A stretch of 6,389 nt of DNA, taken from the NCBI GenBank assembly GCA_946622835.1, contig CAMOQI010000059.1, forward strand, positions 1 to 6,389, in the 5' to 3' direction. The DNA comes from an uncultured Candidatus Melainabacteria bacterium (GTDB taxonomy: Bacteria > Cyanobacteriota > Vampirovibrionia > Gastranaerophilales > Gastranaerophilaceae). The number at the start of each line of letters is the position of its first letter. Position 1 is the stretch's first letter. This document shows positions 6,160 to 6,389 of this stretch, piece after piece. The translations under genes were made by a program, and so were the position numbers. A model generated the notes under the pieces. That model worked only from the letters and a program-made list of their open reading frames with translations, ran no database searches and was not told the origin of the DNA.

Positions 6160-6185
6160 ATTTTTGTTACAATTTTAACAAAAAT
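6160..6185. promoter_or_regulatory. perfect 10-base inverted repeat in the divergent intergenic region
   Basis: ATTTTTGTTA (6160-6169) and TAACAAAAAT (6176-6185) are exact inverted copies around CAATTT. The core TGTTA-N6-TAACA has the shape of an operator for a dimeric regulator. It lies about 20 bases upstream of the tpsB -35 and about 150 bases before the divergent start at 6336, where an activator or shared regulator could act. Single TGTTA half-sites also occur at 6124, 6185 and 6247. An RNA hairpin role is less likely because it precedes both predicted transcription starts. Confidence 0.4.
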
Positions 6186-6308
6186 GTTAATTATATCCTC
6201 TATATTCACCATGACATTATACAAAATTACTAAAATCATGTAAAGATGTTAAGAAAAAAATAAATCAAACGGATGAGTATTAATATATTTTTTATTTTGT
6301 GATAACAT

Positions 6309-6314
6309 TATAAC
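6309..6314 (+). promoter_or_regulatory. candidate -10 box for the divergent exported-protein gene
   Basis: TATAAC lies 21 bases before the start codon at 6336 and 7 bases before the Shine-Dalgarno. No clear -35 is found at the usual distance (TATTTT at 6286-6291). Weak support. Confidence 0.25.
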
Positions 6315-6321
6315 GAAAGAC

Positions 6322-6327
6322 AAGGAG
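6322..6327 (+). promoter_or_regulatory. Shine-Dalgarno of the partial gene at 6336
   Basis: AAGGAG, 8 bases before the ATG, a near-consensus site. It is the main evidence that the truncated frame at the window end is a real gene. Confidence 0.8.
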
Positions 6328-6335
6328 AGAATATC

Positions 6336-6389
6336 ATGAAAAAAAATCTTAGTTTATTTGCCGCAGTCTTGACGGTATTAGGAGGGTTA
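6336..6389 (+). CDS. N-terminus of an exported protein, divergent from TpsB (3' end outside window); possible TpsA partner
   Basis: Only 18 codons are visible, MKKNLSLFAAVLTVLGGL, which read as a Sec signal peptide start: two lysines, then a hydrophobic core. The excellent Shine-Dalgarno at 6322-6327 supports the start. Lying back to back with a TpsB transporter across a shared control region, it is a natural candidate for the secreted TpsA protein (filamentous-haemagglutinin-type N-terminal domain), but any exported or outer-membrane protein would look the same at this length. TpsA and TpsB genes are more often in the same direction, which argues for caution. Confidence 0.7.
   Translation, partial: MKKNLSLFAAVLTVLGGL

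Noticed and set aside
6297..6314. Fur-like box (TGATAACATTATAAC) before the gene at 6336
   Set aside because: Resembles Fur hexamers only loosely and AT-rich sequence gives such matches by chance; kept out of the features.
1..6389. CRISPR array, tRNA, rRNA, insertion sequence or phage attachment site
   Set aside because: No regularly spaced long repeats, no cloverleaf or rRNA signature, no transposase or terminal inverted repeats were seen.

Overview
This is an AT-rich bacterial window, probably from a diderm (Gram-negative type) anaerobe or gut-associated lineage. The diderm call rests on a complete TpsB/Omp85-type outer-membrane transporter with a signal peptide. Low GC, this outer-membrane protein, bioDA, and a UbiA-family prenyltransferase together would fit a non-photosynthetic cyanobacterial relative (Melainabacteria/Gastranaerophilales). 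That placement is an impression from protein style and not a proof; other low-GC diderms are possible.

Layout. Positions 2-1432 (+) hold the end of one operon: the C-terminus of a ROK-family sugar kinase/regulator, a 72-residue protein of unknown function that overlaps it by 14 bases, and a UbiA/MenA-like membrane prenyltransferase starting 2 bases later. After an AT-rich gap comes a single ribbon-helix-helix (CopG/Arc type) DNA-binding protein at 1605-1793 (+), with a strong Shine-Dalgarno and an AT inverted repeat in front. It converges on the bio genes, and a GC-rich hairpin at 1849-1883 separates the two. On the minus strand, bioD (3235-3906) and bioA (1892-3238) overlap by 4 bases (ATGA) and form a biotin-synthesis pair catalysing two consecutive steps (KAPA to DAPA to dethiobiotin). 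A strong hairpin terminator (3937-3967) isolates them from the next gene upstream.

Positions 3985-6051 (-) encode a 688-residue TpsB-like transporter: signal peptide, long Tyr/Arg-rich linker, two POTRA domains, a beta-barrel with the VRGY motif, and an unusual proline-rich tail after the barrel. The 284-base region upstream of it is divergent. It contains a good TTGACA/TATAAA promoter for tpsB, three 12-base tandem repeats around the predicted transcription start, a perfect 10-base inverted repeat, and the start of a second exported protein on the plus strand (6336 onward, cut by the window edge). That protein is the natural candidate for the secreted TpsA partner, but only 18 residues are visible.

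The most interesting part is the tpsB locus: the C-terminal extension, the long N-terminal linker, and the repeat-bearing divergent control region. The rest is ordinary metabolic gene content apart from the unidentified small protein.
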